Assembly (NCBI GenBank): GCA_963511305.1
Contig: CAUPIJ010000001.1
Span: forward strand, 1 to 64,000
Direction of reading: 5' to 3'
From: Propionimicrobium sp963511305
GTDB taxonomy: Bacteria; Actinomycetota; Actinomycetes; Propionibacteriales; Propionibacteriaceae
Length of the DNA stretch: 64,000 bases
Shown here: one piece after another, positions 24,928 to 33,009 of the stretch
Position numbering within the stretch: the first letter of the stretch is position 1
How the letters are laid out: each line of letters begins with the position of its first letter
Translations under genes and position numbers: made by a program
Notes under the pieces: generated by a model
The model's database searches: none
Told to the model about the DNA's origin: nothing
What the model saw: the letters and a program-made list of their open reading frames with translations, nothing else

Positions 24928-25578
24928 ATGGATGCATACGTGGTGCCGCAGCGGAAGGACTATTCTCCCGTCGAAATCGAGATCAAGCGCTCGCGTTTCA
25001 TCGGCTATCTGGCTCGGGTGGACGACGAAGACGCGGCTAGGGAATTCTTGGCCGAGATCCGCGGCGAGCATCTGCAGGCCAGGCACGTGTGCCATGCATT
25101 CGTCATCGGGCCAGAGCGCAGAATTCAGCGTTTCAGCGACGACGGCGAGCCCTCCGGAACCGCGGGGACTCCGATCCTTGAGGCCATCATCAACCGGCAG
25201 ACGGCAGAGGGCGAGACCAAGCTATCCGATGTCGTCGTGGCTATCGTGCGTTACTTCGGCGGCATCAAGCTGGGCGCAGGCGGCCTGGTGCAGGCTTATT
25301 CTGACACGACGGTAAAGACTCTGGATGCCGCCAACCTGATTGCTAGAAAGAGGTTGGGCATCGCCACCGTGACTGCCCCGTACGAGGACGCAGGACGATT
25401 CGAGACCGACCTGCGCAACCTATTTTCTCTCGGCCAGACCGAATACAACGCCAGCGGAGCCTTGCTGACCATCTACTACCCCGCCGGAACATACGAGCAA
25501 CTGGAGGCGAAGATCTCCGAACTCTCGGCCGGGAAAGCAAAGCCAGAAAAGACTGGCTTTGAGTGGACGGACATTTAA
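24928..25578 (+). CDS. YigZ/IMPACT family protein
   Basis: A 216-residue protein of the YigZ (UPF0029, IMPACT-like) family. The N-terminal domain has RFIGYLARV and the diagnostic RFSDDGEPSGTAGTPI. It is followed by VVAIVRYFGGIKLGAGGLVQAYS and a C-terminal ferredoxin-like (DUF1949) domain. Family members bind nucleic acids or ribosome-associated factors, but no bacterial reaction is agreed. It is a stand-alone gene between two strong terminators. Confidence 0.88.
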   Translation: MDAYVVPQRKDYSPVEIEIKRSRFIGYLARVDDEDAAREFLAEIRGEHLQARHVCHAFVIGPERRIQRFSDDGEPSGTAGTPILEAIINRQTAEGETKLSDVVVAIVRYFGGIKLGAGGLVQAYSDTTVKTLDAANLIARKRLGIATVTAPYEDAGRFETDLRNLFSLGQTEYNASGALLTIYYPAGTYEQLEAKISELSAGKAKPEKTGFEWTDI

Positions 25579-25622
25579 AAATCTGGCGTGCAAAGTTTTG
25601 AAGTGACAGGTAAAAGTCTATA

Positions 25623-25664
25623 AATAATGGGGCGCTCACTTTGAATGAGCGCCCCATTATTCAA
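25623..25664. terminator. Bidirectional rho-independent terminator
   Basis: A perfect 16-bp stem pairs AATAATGGGGCGCTCA (25623-25638) with its complement at 25646-25661, with a 7-base loop. A/T-rich flanks on both sides suit termination of both the yigZ-like gene and the convergent lpd. Confidence 0.9.
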
Positions 25665-25671
25665 GTTGAGA

Positions 25672-27072
25672 CTACAGGTTGATCATGTGGCCCTCGATGC
25701 CCTCGGCGGCCTCCTTCATTGCCTCCGAAAGTGTCGGGTGGGCGTGTACCACGCGTGCAATCTCGGCGGTGGTCAGATCCCACTGCTGGGCAAGCTGGAA
25801 CTCTGGCAGCAGCTCGGTGACGTCCGGGCCGATCATCGTAAGACCTAGAATCTCGTTGTAGGTGCCGTCGGCGATCACCTTCACGAAGCCGGTGGCCTCG
25901 CCCAGGCCCCAAGCCTTGCCGTTCGCGCTGAACGGGAACTTAGAGACCTTGACGTCGTAGCCAAGCTCCTTGGCCTGCTCCTCCGAGTAGCCGAAGGTGC
26001 CGATCTGTGGCTGGCAGTAGGTGGCGCGCGGAATCATCGCGTAGTTGACAGGCATCGTCTCCACGCCCGCGATAGTCTCGGACGCGACGACGCCCTGCGC
26101 CTCCGCCGTGTGGGCTAGCATGATCTTCGCGGTCACGTCGCCGATGGCGTAGACGCCGTCGACGTTGGTGCGGCAGAAGTCGTCGATTTCGATAGCGCCG
26201 CGCTCGGTGAGCTTGACGCCCGTGTTTTCGAGGCCGTAGCCCTGGGTGCGCGGAGCGAAGCCCATGGCCTGAAGCATCTTCTTGGCCTCCAGAACCTGCG
26301 CCTCGCCGCCACCGGCCGGCTCTACAGTGACTCGAACACCCGAACCGGTATCCTCAACAGTCTTAACCGCGGTGCTGGTCATTACCTTGACGCCAAGCTT
26401 CTGATAAGCCTTCTTCAGCTCAGCGGAAACTTCCTTATCCTCGGTGGGTACCATGCGGTCGAGGAACTCGACGATGGTTACGTCCACGCCGTAGTTGGCA
26501 AGCACGAATGCGAACTCGGTGCCGATCGCGCCGGAACCGCCGATGATGATCGACTCGGGAAGATCCCTCGACAGAATCAACTCCTCGAAAGTCCAGACGT
26601 TTTCTGACTTGGCGGTGCCGGGAAGCATCTTCGCCGTGGCGCCGACGGCAATAATCACGTTGTCCGCGGTGACGGTCTGGGTGGAGCCGTCCTCTGTCGC
26701 AACGTTAATGGTCTTGGCGTCTGCGAAGGTGCCGGTGCCGTGGATCTCGGTGATCTTATTCTTCTTCATCAGGTAGTGGATACCCTTGGTCATTCGTTCG
26801 GAAACCGAGCGGCTCCGATCGAACGCGACGCCATAATCCATGGTTACGTCGCCGCTGATTCCGAAGATATCCTTCTGAGTGGTTAGAATGTTATAGATTT
26901 CAGCGTTGCGCAGCAGCGACTTGGTGGGGATGCACCCTACGTTGAGGCAGACACCGCCCCACCACTGCTTCTCGATAATTGCGGTCTTTTTACCAAGCTG
27001 TGCGGCGCGGATAGCGGCGACATAACCGCCGGGGCCTGCGCCAAGCACAACTACATCGTAGTGAGAGCTCAT
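25672..27072 (-). CDS. lpd: Dihydrolipoyl dehydrogenase
   Basis: A 466-residue FAD-disulfide oxidoreductase, the E3 component of pyruvate or other 2-oxoacid dehydrogenase complexes and of the glycine cleavage system. The FAD motif GAGPGGYVAAIRAAQ opens the protein. The redox disulfide is in GGVCLNVGCIPTKS, the NAD motif is GGSGAIGTEFA, and the second FAD motif is VYAIGDVTAKIMLAH. The catalytic His-Glu pair is in HAHPTLSEA. E1 and E2 genes are not in the window. It is divergent from the XRE-MurA gene, with 76 bases between them. Confidence 0.95.
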   Translation of the reverse strand: MSSHYDVVVLGAGPGGYVAAIRAAQLGKKTAIIEKQWWGGVCLNVGCIPTKSLLRNAEIYNILTTQKDIFGISGDVTMDYGVAFDRSRSVSERMTKGIHYLMKKNKITEIHGTGTFADAKTINVATEDGSTQTVTADNVIIAVGATAKMLPGTAKSENVWTFEELILSRDLPESIIIGGSGAIGTEFAFVLANYGVDVTIVEFLDRMVPTEDKEVSAELKKAYQKLGVKVMTSTAVKTVEDTGSGVRVTVEPAGGGEAQVLEAKKMLQAMGFAPRTQGYGLENTGVKLTERGAIEIDDFCRTNVDGVYAIGDVTAKIMLAHTAEAQGVVASETIAGVETMPVNYAMIPRATYCQPQIGTFGYSEEQAKELGYDVKVSKFPFSANGKAWGLGEATGFVKVIADGTYNEILGLTMIGPDVTELLPEFQLAQQWDLTTAEIARVVHAHPTLSEAMKEAAEGIEGHMINL

Positions 27073-27148
27073 GGAAGTAACTCTAGAACAAATGAGACTC
27101 TAAGGCAGATGTAGTTGTTAAATATCTTATATGAGTTAAGCTGGCTAA

Positions 27149-28690
27149 ATGACTAACGACTTTTCGGGTGACGCTTCTCCGGCAAATGTCGGTCGGTTGA
27201 TTCGGGACGCGCGTAAGCAGCGCGGCCTGACACAGTCTCAGCTGTCAAAAGTGTTGGGGACTAGCCAGTCTGCGATCCACCGCATCGAATCAGGCCACCA
27301 AAACCTATCTCTAGAGATGATAAATCGCATCGCGAACGCCCTGGAATCGCAGCTAATCGTTCCTAGCGATCGCGGCACCATGAACTTCAGGATCACCGGC
27401 CAGCGCAAGTTGTCGGGAGACATCATGGTTCGCTCCTCCAAGAACGCGGCCGTCTCGCTGCTCTGTGCGAGCTTGCTGAACAAGGGCACTACCGTCCTAC
27501 GAGGCATCGCGCACATTGAGGAGGTCAACCGCCTGCTCGAGGTGCTGGATAGCATCGGCGTCGACGCGCAGTGGTCGGAGGACAGGCGTGACCTGACGAT
27601 TAAACGCTCCGAGAAGCTGCACCTGGAGAACATGAACGAGGAGGCAGCCAGGCGCACTCGTAGCATCATCATGTTCATGGGCCCGCTGATGCACTTCGCG
27701 AAGCAGTTCCAGCTGCCCTACGCCGGCGGTTGCAACCTGGGCAACCGAACCGTTCAGCCGCACATGCAGGCTCTGCATTCGCTTGGTTTGGAGGTCGCCG
27801 CCACCGAGGGCGCCTACCGAGCGAAAGTTAACCCCGTGGATAACGAGTCGCGCAGCATCGTGCTGACCGAGCGTGGCGATACCGTCACCGAGAATGCGTT
27901 GATGGCTGCGGCGATGACCCCCGGCCTTACCACCATCAGAAACGCCTCCCCCAACTACATGGTCCAGGATCTGTGCGTCTTCCTGCAGATGCTTGGCGTG
28001 CAGATCGATGGTATCGGCTCCACCACTCTGCGTGTCACCGGCGTCGACGAGATCAACCAAGACGTCGAGTATGTGATCTCGGAAGACCCGATCGAGGCGA
28101 TGAGCCTGATCACAGCGGGTATCGTTACTGAATCGGAGATCACCGTGACGCGGGCTCCGATCGAGTTCTTGGAGATCGAGCTTGCCGTGCTCGAAGCGAT
28201 GAACCAGAAGTACACCATCAGCCCCGAATACTACTCCGGCAACGGCTTCACCCGCCTGGTGGACATCACGGTTCACCCGAGCGAGCTGACAGCCGCTGTT
28301 GACAAGATCCACCCGATGCCCTTCCCAGGTTTGAATATCGATAACCTGCCGTTCTTCACCGTCATCGCGGCGATGGCCAAGGGCACTACCCTGATTCACG
28401 ACTGGGTCTACGAGACCCGCTCGGTACACCTGCTGGATCTGACGAAGCTTGGTGCAGACGTGCGACTGCTCGACCCGCACCGGCTGAGCGTTTCCGGACC
28501 GACTCGTTGGCGTTCCAGGGACATGTTCTGCCCGCCAGCGCTACGCCCGGCAGTGTGCATGATGATCGCCATGCTGGCTGCCAGAGGCACCTCTACCCTG
28601 CGCGACGTCTACGTGATCAACCGTGGCTACGAAGATCTGCCGCACCGGCTGAATGCGCTGGGCGCGGAGGTAGAAATCTTCCACGAATAG
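27149..28690 (+). CDS. XRE-type DNA-binding domain fused to a MurA-like enolpyruvyl transferase
   Basis: A 513-residue two-domain protein. Residues 15-70 form a helix-turn-helix of the XRE/Cro type (GRLIRDARKQRGLTQSQLSK, then TSQSAIHRIESG). From residue 79 it matches UDP-N-acetylglucosamine enolpyruvyltransferase: SKNAA (Lys98, Asn99), the reactive-Cys loop GGCNLGNR (Cys195, Arg200), and LRPAV near the C-terminus. The loop that in MurA reads FPTDMQAQ and carries the general base Asp is replaced by FPGLNIDNLP, so catalysis may be altered. Ordinary MurA has no DNA-binding domain. The fusion, which I believe recurs in Actinobacteria, may be a cell-wall-precursor-responsive regulator, a MurA isozyme, or both. 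Confidence 0.85.
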   Translation: MTNDFSGDASPANVGRLIRDARKQRGLTQSQLSKVLGTSQSAIHRIESGHQNLSLEMINRIANALESQLIVPSDRGTMNFRITGQRKLSGDIMVRSSKNAAVSLLCASLLNKGTTVLRGIAHIEEVNRLLEVLDSIGVDAQWSEDRRDLTIKRSEKLHLENMNEEAARRTRSIIMFMGPLMHFAKQFQLPYAGGCNLGNRTVQPHMQALHSLGLEVAATEGAYRAKVNPVDNESRSIVLTERGDTVTENALMAAAMTPGLTTIRNASPNYMVQDLCVFLQMLGVQIDGIGSTTLRVTGVDEINQDVEYVISEDPIEAMSLITAGIVTESEITVTRAPIEFLEIELAVLEAMNQKYTISPEYYSGNGFTRLVDITVHPSELTAAVDKIHPMPFPGLNIDNLPFFTVIAAMAKGTTLIHDWVYETRSVHLLDLTKLGADVRLLDPHRLSVSGPTRWRSRDMFCPPALRPAVCMMIAMLAARGTSTLRDVYVINRGYEDLPHRLNALGAEVEIFHE

Positions 28691-28697
28691 GTTCTAG

Positions 28698-28744
28698 ATG
28701 CTGGTTGCCTCGAAGCGATGGCTCGGGGGCAACCAGTTCTTTTT
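28698..28744 (+). terminator. Rho-independent terminator after the XRE-MurA gene
   Basis: CTGGTTGCC (28701-28709) pairs with GGCAACCAG (28728-28736), extended inward by three weaker pairs, followed by TTCTTTTTG. The stem lies within the 3' end of a minus-strand pdxY remnant. Confidence 0.8.
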
Positions 28745-28895
28745 GCGCCGTAACTAGCTTCAGCTGTTTCGATTTCGCCTCGGCCGTGTGGCAGAGGATG
28801 CCGTAGACGCTGGATGCAGTGTGCGCGAGAGCTTCCTTCAGCGGCTCTCCGTTCTGCAGGCAGCCGAGCAGAACGGCCGCGGAATTGCCGTTATT
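28715..28895 (-). pseudogene. pdxY: Decayed 3' end of a pyridoxal kinase gene
   Basis: The minus strand encodes NSAAVLLGCLQNGEPLKEAL, then SSVYGILCHTAEAKSKQL and LKLVTAQKELVAPEP. This pattern matches the C-terminal helix and tail of PdxY-type pyridoxal kinases (ALLLAxLLxGxSLxEALxxAxxSVYxVLxxT, then ELxLVxAQDxLxxP). Only the last 60 or so residues are left, without the ATP or substrate sites. The frame runs on past the natural end, and the upstream part is overwritten by the start of the GDPD gene. It is a fossil of a lost gene. Confidence 0.6.
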
Positions 28896-28917
28896 TTTAG
28901 ACGCTAGAGTGGGTGCC

Positions 28918-29685
28918 ATGGCGTTCTTTGAATCCTTCGTAGCCATGGCCCATCGTGGCGGGTACATAGATGAAGCCGATCGGGCTAGGGAAAACTCCAT
29001 CTACGCTTTTCGGCGTGCCGTTGATCTTGGTTATCGCTATATCGAAACTGACGTCCACGCCACCAGGGACGGAAAGCTGATCGCCTTCCACGACGACCGG
29101 CTCGATCGAGTGACCGACAGGCAGGGGCTCGTCGCCAAACTGCCCTTTCGGGAGGTCAGGAAGGCAAGGATCGCGGGGATCGACCAGATTCCGTCTCTGG
29201 ACGAGGTGCTAGAGGAATTTCCGGACACCTACTTCAACGTCGATATCAAGTCTCCCCTAGCCATCTGGCCGTTGGCGGAGACGCTGAAGAAGCATAACGC
29301 GCAAGGCAGGGTCTGCGTCGCCTCTTTCAGCGAAAACAGGCTGCGCAAGTTTCGAAGGCTGCTGCCCAAGGTAACTACTTCGTTGAGCACCCTCGGGGTA
29401 GCATGGAACGTCTTCGTGCCGGTTCTGCCCAATTTTCCTTTCTCGAGCCGCATCCTGCAGCTGCCGGTCTCGCAGAAGATTCGAGGGGTTGACGTAAAGC
29501 TCGTGACGAAGCGTCTGATTGAGCGCGCGCAGCAGGCTAATAAGAGAGTGCACGTGTGGACGATTAACGATGCGGATAAGATGGCAGAGTTGATTGATTT
29601 GGGCGTTAACGGGCTCATTTCGGATCGGCCCGATGTCTTGAAACGGGTGGCAGAAGAGAAGGGCGTTTGGGACGCCAGAGGCTGA
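28918..29685 (+). CDS. Glycerophosphodiester phosphodiesterase
   Basis: A 255-residue cytosolic GDPD with a TIM-barrel fold, cleaving glycerophosphodiesters (from phospholipid breakdown) to glycerol-3-phosphate and an alcohol. Motifs are AHRGG (catalytic His and Arg), ENSIYAF, the metal-binding ETDVHATRDGKLIAFHD with the second catalytic His, NVDIKSP, and the C-terminal VHVWTIND and GLISDRP. ATG 28918 (MAFFES) fits the family start; an in-frame ATG at 28819 would add 33 residues read from the pdxY remnant. There is no signal peptide. Confidence 0.9.
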   Translation: MAFFESFVAMAHRGGYIDEADRARENSIYAFRRAVDLGYRYIETDVHATRDGKLIAFHDDRLDRVTDRQGLVAKLPFREVRKARIAGIDQIPSLDEVLEEFPDTYFNVDIKSPLAIWPLAETLKKHNAQGRVCVASFSENRLRKFRRLLPKVTTSLSTLGVAWNVFVPVLPNFPFSSRILQLPVSQKIRGVDVKLVTKRLIERAQQANKRVHVWTINDADKMAELIDLGVNGLISDRPDVLKRVAEEKGVWDARG

Positions 29686-29708
29686 TGGAAGAAAAAGCCT
29701 CTCTTTTG
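29677..29708 (+). terminator. Rho-independent terminator overlapping the GDPD stop
   Basis: AGAGGCT (29677-29683) pairs with AGCCTCT (29696-29702), followed by CTTTTG. The stem includes the stop codon of the phosphodiesterase gene. Confidence 0.65.
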
Positions 29709-29745
29709 CGTTACATGTTTCGAAGGCTTTGATTAGGAGGTAGTG

Positions 29746-30084
29746 ATGTCCGATCGTGCACTACGCGGAATGGGTTTGGGCGCTAAGAGTTTTGAGGACG
29801 AAGAGGGCATTGAGTTTGCCGGTAGGCAAGTGCTCGGTTTCAAGTGCAAGAACGATCATGAATTCGAGATCACCTTCTCAGTTGAAGCTGAGCTTCCCGC
29901 CGAGTGGGAATGCCCGCGCTGCGGCGAGGTTGCACTTCGTACCGACGGCACGGAGCCGGAAGAGAAAAAGACCAAGCCGGTCAGGACACACTGGGACATG
30001 CTCCGCGAGCGCAGAACCATCCCGGAGCTCGAGGAGCTCTTACAGGAACGCTTAGAAATTGTTCGTAACGAATTCAGGTACTAA
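29746..30084 (+). CDS. rbpA: RNA polymerase-binding protein RbpA
   Basis: A 112-residue actinobacterial transcription activator that binds the sigma factor and RNA polymerase and stabilises open promoter complexes. The N-terminal tail has RALRGMGLGAKSFE. The core has a zinc-ribbon-like Cys-His-Cys-Cys set (FKCKNDHEFE, then WECPRCGEV). A basic linker and the sigma-interacting helix HWDMLRERRTIPELEELL complete it. ATG 29746 is used, with TAGGAGG six bases upstream; a GTG one codon earlier is possible. RbpA is confined to Actinobacteria and supports the organism assignment. Confidence 0.96.
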   Translation: MSDRALRGMGLGAKSFEDEEGIEFAGRQVLGFKCKNDHEFEITFSVEAELPAEWECPRCGEVALRTDGTEPEEKKTKPVRTHWDMLRERRTIPELEELLQERLEIVRNEFRY

Positions 30085-30090
30085 AGTTCT

Positions 30091-30128
30091 GGGGCCGACA
30101 GCACAAGCTGCCGGCCCCGATTTCTATT
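30091..30128. terminator. Rho-independent terminator between rbpA and ppm1
   Basis: GGGGCCG-A-CAGC pairs with GCTG-C-CGGCCCC around an ACAA loop (30091-30118), followed by GATTTCTATTT. It separates convergent genes. Confidence 0.85.
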
Positions 30129-30873
30129 TAAATAGATTTTTTAGCTGCTTGCCGCGGCGTTCAAGACCCCAGCCTGCCGTCTTCACGAGGGCCTCAAAAA
30201 TAATGTTTCCGCTCATCTTGGAGTCGCCGAATTCGCGATCCGGGAAATAGATCGGCACTTCCGCCACCGTGCCGCCGGCTTCGATGACGCGGCGGGTCAT
30301 ATCCACCTGGAAGGTATAGCCCTTGGACTCGATGGAATCGAGGTCTATTTTGCGCAGGATGCTGGCGCGGAAGGCGTTGTAGCCGCCCGTCGAATCGTGA
30401 ACGGGGATGTCCATCGCCATCTGCACCCAGATGTTTGCTGCTCTGCTCAAGAACTCCCTGCCCTTGGTCTGGAAGGTAGAGCCGCCCTTGACCCAGCGCG
30501 AGCCCTTGACCATGTCCGCGTTTTCCAGGGCAGCGAGGATATTCGGCAGCAGCTCAGGCTGGTGGGAGCCGTCTGCGTCCATCTCGACGAGCACCTGGTA
30601 GTCGCGGCTAAGGCCCCACTTGAAGCCGGCGATGTATGCCGCGCTGAGCCCGTCCTTGGACTCGCGGTGCATAACGTGAACGTTGCTATCGGCCTCAGCA
30701 ATCCTGTCTGCGATCTGCCCGGTGCCGTCCGGCGAGTTGTCGTCAGCGATCAGAGCGTGCGCATAAGGCACGGCTTCGCGCAGCCGGGAAACGATCGATT
30801 CGATGTTTTCGGCTTCGTTGTAGGTAGGGATGATTACCAGTACCCGTTTCAAGTCATCGGCAGTATCACTCAT
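30124..30873 (-). CDS. ppm1: Polyprenol monophosphomannose synthase
   Basis: A 249-residue GT2 enzyme transferring mannose from GDP-mannose to polyprenyl phosphate, supplying the donor for lipoglycan and protein O-mannosylation. It begins VLVIIPTYNEAENI and carries the ADDNSPDGTG and EMDADGSHQPELLP (DxD) nucleotide-sugar motifs. GSRWVKGG and FQVDMTRRVIEAG are typical of DPM1-like bacterial enzymes. It lacks the membrane helices of multidomain homologues. It overlaps the lnt gene by eight bases. In mycobacteria these two activities are neighbours or fused in one protein. Confidence 0.93.
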   Translation of the reverse strand: MSDTADDLKRVLVIIPTYNEAENIESIVSRLREAVPYAHALIADDNSPDGTGQIADRIAEADSNVHVMHRESKDGLSAAYIAGFKWGLSRDYQVLVEMDADGSHQPELLPNILAALENADMVKGSRWVKGGSTFQTKGREFLSRAANIWVQMAMDIPVHDSTGGYNAFRASILRKIDLDSIESKGYTFQVDMTRRVIEAGGTVAEVPIYFPDREFGDSKMSGNIIFEALVKTAGWGLERRGKQLKNLFK

Positions 30874-32395
30874 GAGATCTAATCTTAGCCGGACGCCATG
30901 TCCTTTTGAACGCCGTTAAGGCAACGAACAGCAAAGTCACAGCCAAGCAGGCATATTCGACCGTCGGGCCGAGCCAAACCGAGGGATTTATTGCGGTGCG
31001 CTTGGGCAGGGTATAAATACGGGAATCAGCCGTCGCCTCTTCGGTCCGATCCAACACCTCGCCCTTTGCGCCGATCAGACCCGAATAGGAGCTAGTGGTT
31101 GAAACAGCGATTTCCCTGCCCAGCTCCATGGCACGAACCCTGGTTATCTGGAACTGCTGTTTCGGCTGCAGGGTGCCCGTGTAGGTGGCGTTATTCGACT
31201 GCACCGTGACAAGCTCAGCGTCGTTTCGGCCGATGTCGTAAACGGTGTTGTCGAATGCCAGTTCGTAGCAGATGATCGTGCCCACGCGGGTGGGCACGCC
31301 GTTGACGGGAACCTCCAGCACGCCAGCAGTTTCGCCTTCGACGGTCTGCCTGCCCACCTGCTGAGCCATCGGAACTAGCTTGAAGACGATCTCCTTGAAC
31401 GGGGTGTATTCGCCGAACGGAACAGCGTTTCGCTTGTCGTGGCGCGCGATCAGGTTGCCGGACTCGTTGTACCAGAGGCTGCTGGTCTGGCGTTCATCGT
31501 CGCCAGGGCCTTCCATCACCGCTCCGATGAACAGCGGCGCATCGACTAGGTCGCTGGCCTCGGAGACAGTCACGGCGGTCTTCTCGTCAACCGTTGGATC
31601 GTGATCGGAGGAGTTCTCCGGCCACACCACTACGTCAATGTCTTGGCCGGAGGTTTTCGCCTTCGCCATCAACACCACGGTTTCGGATAGGTGGTTGTTG
31701 GTGACAGACCTGGCGTAACCCATCGCCCTGGGGCCAGCGGAACCGTCGACGTTACCTTGCACGATGCCTACGGTGACCTCCTCACCACCCTCCTCGAGCG
31801 GCGTCAGGGCCAAGCTGAGGCCGCCGAGCCCGAAGACGAGCAGGGTTGTAGCCAGAGCGATGAAACCAGAAAGTAAGCGTTTGGCTGTGAGGGCAACTGT
31901 CGCGTAGCCGATTAGATTCGTGCAAAGTGCGACTAATAATCCGGCTCCCGGTGAGCCAAGAAGCCACAGATAGCCACCAAGCGGCTGATCGGGGGTGGTG
32001 AAGGCAAGCCGAACCCAGCCGAAGCCACCTAGCGGGAACCTAGACCAACAGAACTCGATAGCGATCCAGGCTGCGGAAACGAGCAACGGCCAGGCCCGGA
32101 AACGTTGAGCAAGATTCACCAGATAGCCGTAGAGGGCCGTGTATAGGCTCATGATGGCGACCATCAGAACGCCAATCCAGGCGCCCATCACGCCGACGTA
32201 ACTGATGGTCACCGAGAACAGGCCGCAGCCAAACGCGTAACCTGCCAGCGAGCTTCTCTTTGGAGTCAGCCGCAGGTTAAGCAGAGAAAACGCAGTCAGG
32301 CCGAGGACGGCCGCCCAGATGTTGAACGGGGCGAAAGCGAGGCTCGTCAGCAGGCCGCTTAGCACAGCGGCTGCGACAATGCCCAACGAACGCAT
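30866..32395 (-). CDS. lnt: Apolipoprotein N-acyltransferase
   Basis: A 509-residue membrane enzyme that adds the third acyl chain to the N-terminal Cys of lipoproteins such as MetQ. Several N-terminal transmembrane helices precede a nitrilase-like domain with the Glu-Lys-Cys triad: WPENSSDHD, the Lys in the KRNAVPFGEY region, and TIICYELAFDN. A last helix anchors the C-terminus. The strong AGGGGAGAAGG site selects ATG 32395. It follows metW by eleven bases and overlaps ppm1. Confidence 0.92.
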   Translation of the reverse strand: MRSLGIVAAAVLSGLLTSLAFAPFNIWAAVLGLTAFSLLNLRLTPKRSSLAGYAFGCGLFSVTISYVGVMGAWIGVLMVAIMSLYTALYGYLVNLAQRFRAWPLLVSAAWIAIEFCWSRFPLGGFGWVRLAFTTPDQPLGGYLWLLGSPGAGLLVALCTNLIGYATVALTAKRLLSGFIALATTLLVFGLGGLSLALTPLEEGGEEVTVGIVQGNVDGSAGPRAMGYARSVTNNHLSETVVLMAKAKTSGQDIDVVVWPENSSDHDPTVDEKTAVTVSEASDLVDAPLFIGAVMEGPGDDERQTSSLWYNESGNLIARHDKRNAVPFGEYTPFKEIVFKLVPMAQQVGRQTVEGETAGVLEVPVNGVPTRVGTIICYELAFDNTVYDIGRNDAELVTVQSNNATYTGTLQPKQQFQITRVRAMELGREIAVSTTSSYSGLIGAKGEVLDRTEEATADSRIYTLPKRTAINPSVWLGPTVEYACLAVTLLFVALTAFKRTWRPAKIRSHE

Positions 32396-32406
32396 GCCCT
32401 TCTCCC

Positions 32407-33009
32407 CTAGTCCGCTCGTTCCAGCAGATAGATGGCCGAGCCGGCGCGCAGATTCGGCAGCAATCGCCCCGCGGGTAGCAGCCTGCCGCTTTCCGCCAGC
32501 GGAATCCTGCCCGCCACCCGCAACCCGGACTCGTCGAAGAGCGGTTGCATGTCGGCTAGCGTCGAGTGGTGGAGGTTCGGGGTTTCGTACCAGTTGAACG
32601 GCAGATCCTTTGACTGCGGCATGTGACCGCTGAGCAGGCGGGTGCGGTTTCTCCAGAAGCCGAAGTTAGGCATGGTGACGATCAGTCTGGGAGCGATCTT
32701 GCGCATGGCTTTCAGCGCGCGATCTGGGCGTCGGATTGCCTGCAGCGTGCGGCTTAGCACCACGATGTCGTATGAATCGGCTGCGAAAAGATCCAGCTGG
32801 CTGTCGATGTCTAGGTCCAGTACCGGCACACCCGCTTGCATGGCTTTCAGCACTGCGTTCGGCTCGTGCTCGACGCCGGTTCCGCTGCAATCGCGATTAT
32901 TGAATAGCCAGCGCAGCAATTCGCCCTCGCCGCAGCCGAGGTCTAGGACGTGCGAGCCGAGCGAAATTCGATTCGCTACCTGGTAAAGGTCGTTTCTTAC
33001 GCGTGCCAT
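32407..33009 (-). CDS. metW: MetW-like methyltransferase-fold protein
   Basis: A 200-residue protein with the MetW pattern: VRNDLYQVANRI, the SAM-binding VLDLGCGEGELLRWL, and DIVVLSRTLQAIRRPDRAL. NFGFWRNRTRLLSGHMP and NWYETPNLHH follow. MetW partners MetX in methionine synthesis in many bacteria and stimulates homoserine acetylation. ATG 33009 overlaps the end of metX by thirteen bases in another frame, which is the expected coupled start; a longer reading to 33036 would lie wholly in metX. Confidence 0.93.
   Translation of the reverse strand: MARVRNDLYQVANRISLGSHVLDLGCGEGELLRWLFNNRDCSGTGVEHEPNAVLKAMQAGVPVLDLDIDSQLDLFAADSYDIVVLSRTLQAIRRPDRALKAMRKIAPRLIVTMPNFGFWRNRTRLLSGHMPQSKDLPFNWYETPNLHHSTLADMQPLFDESGLRVAGRIPLAESGRLLPAGRLLPNLRAGSAIYLLERAD

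Noticed and set aside
27497..28480. 327-codon open frame opposite the XRE-MurA gene
   Set aside because: It mirrors a well-supported gene with conserved motifs; long antisense frames are expected in GC-rich DNA. The composition (Val, His, Gln, Asp-rich) is typical of a shadow.
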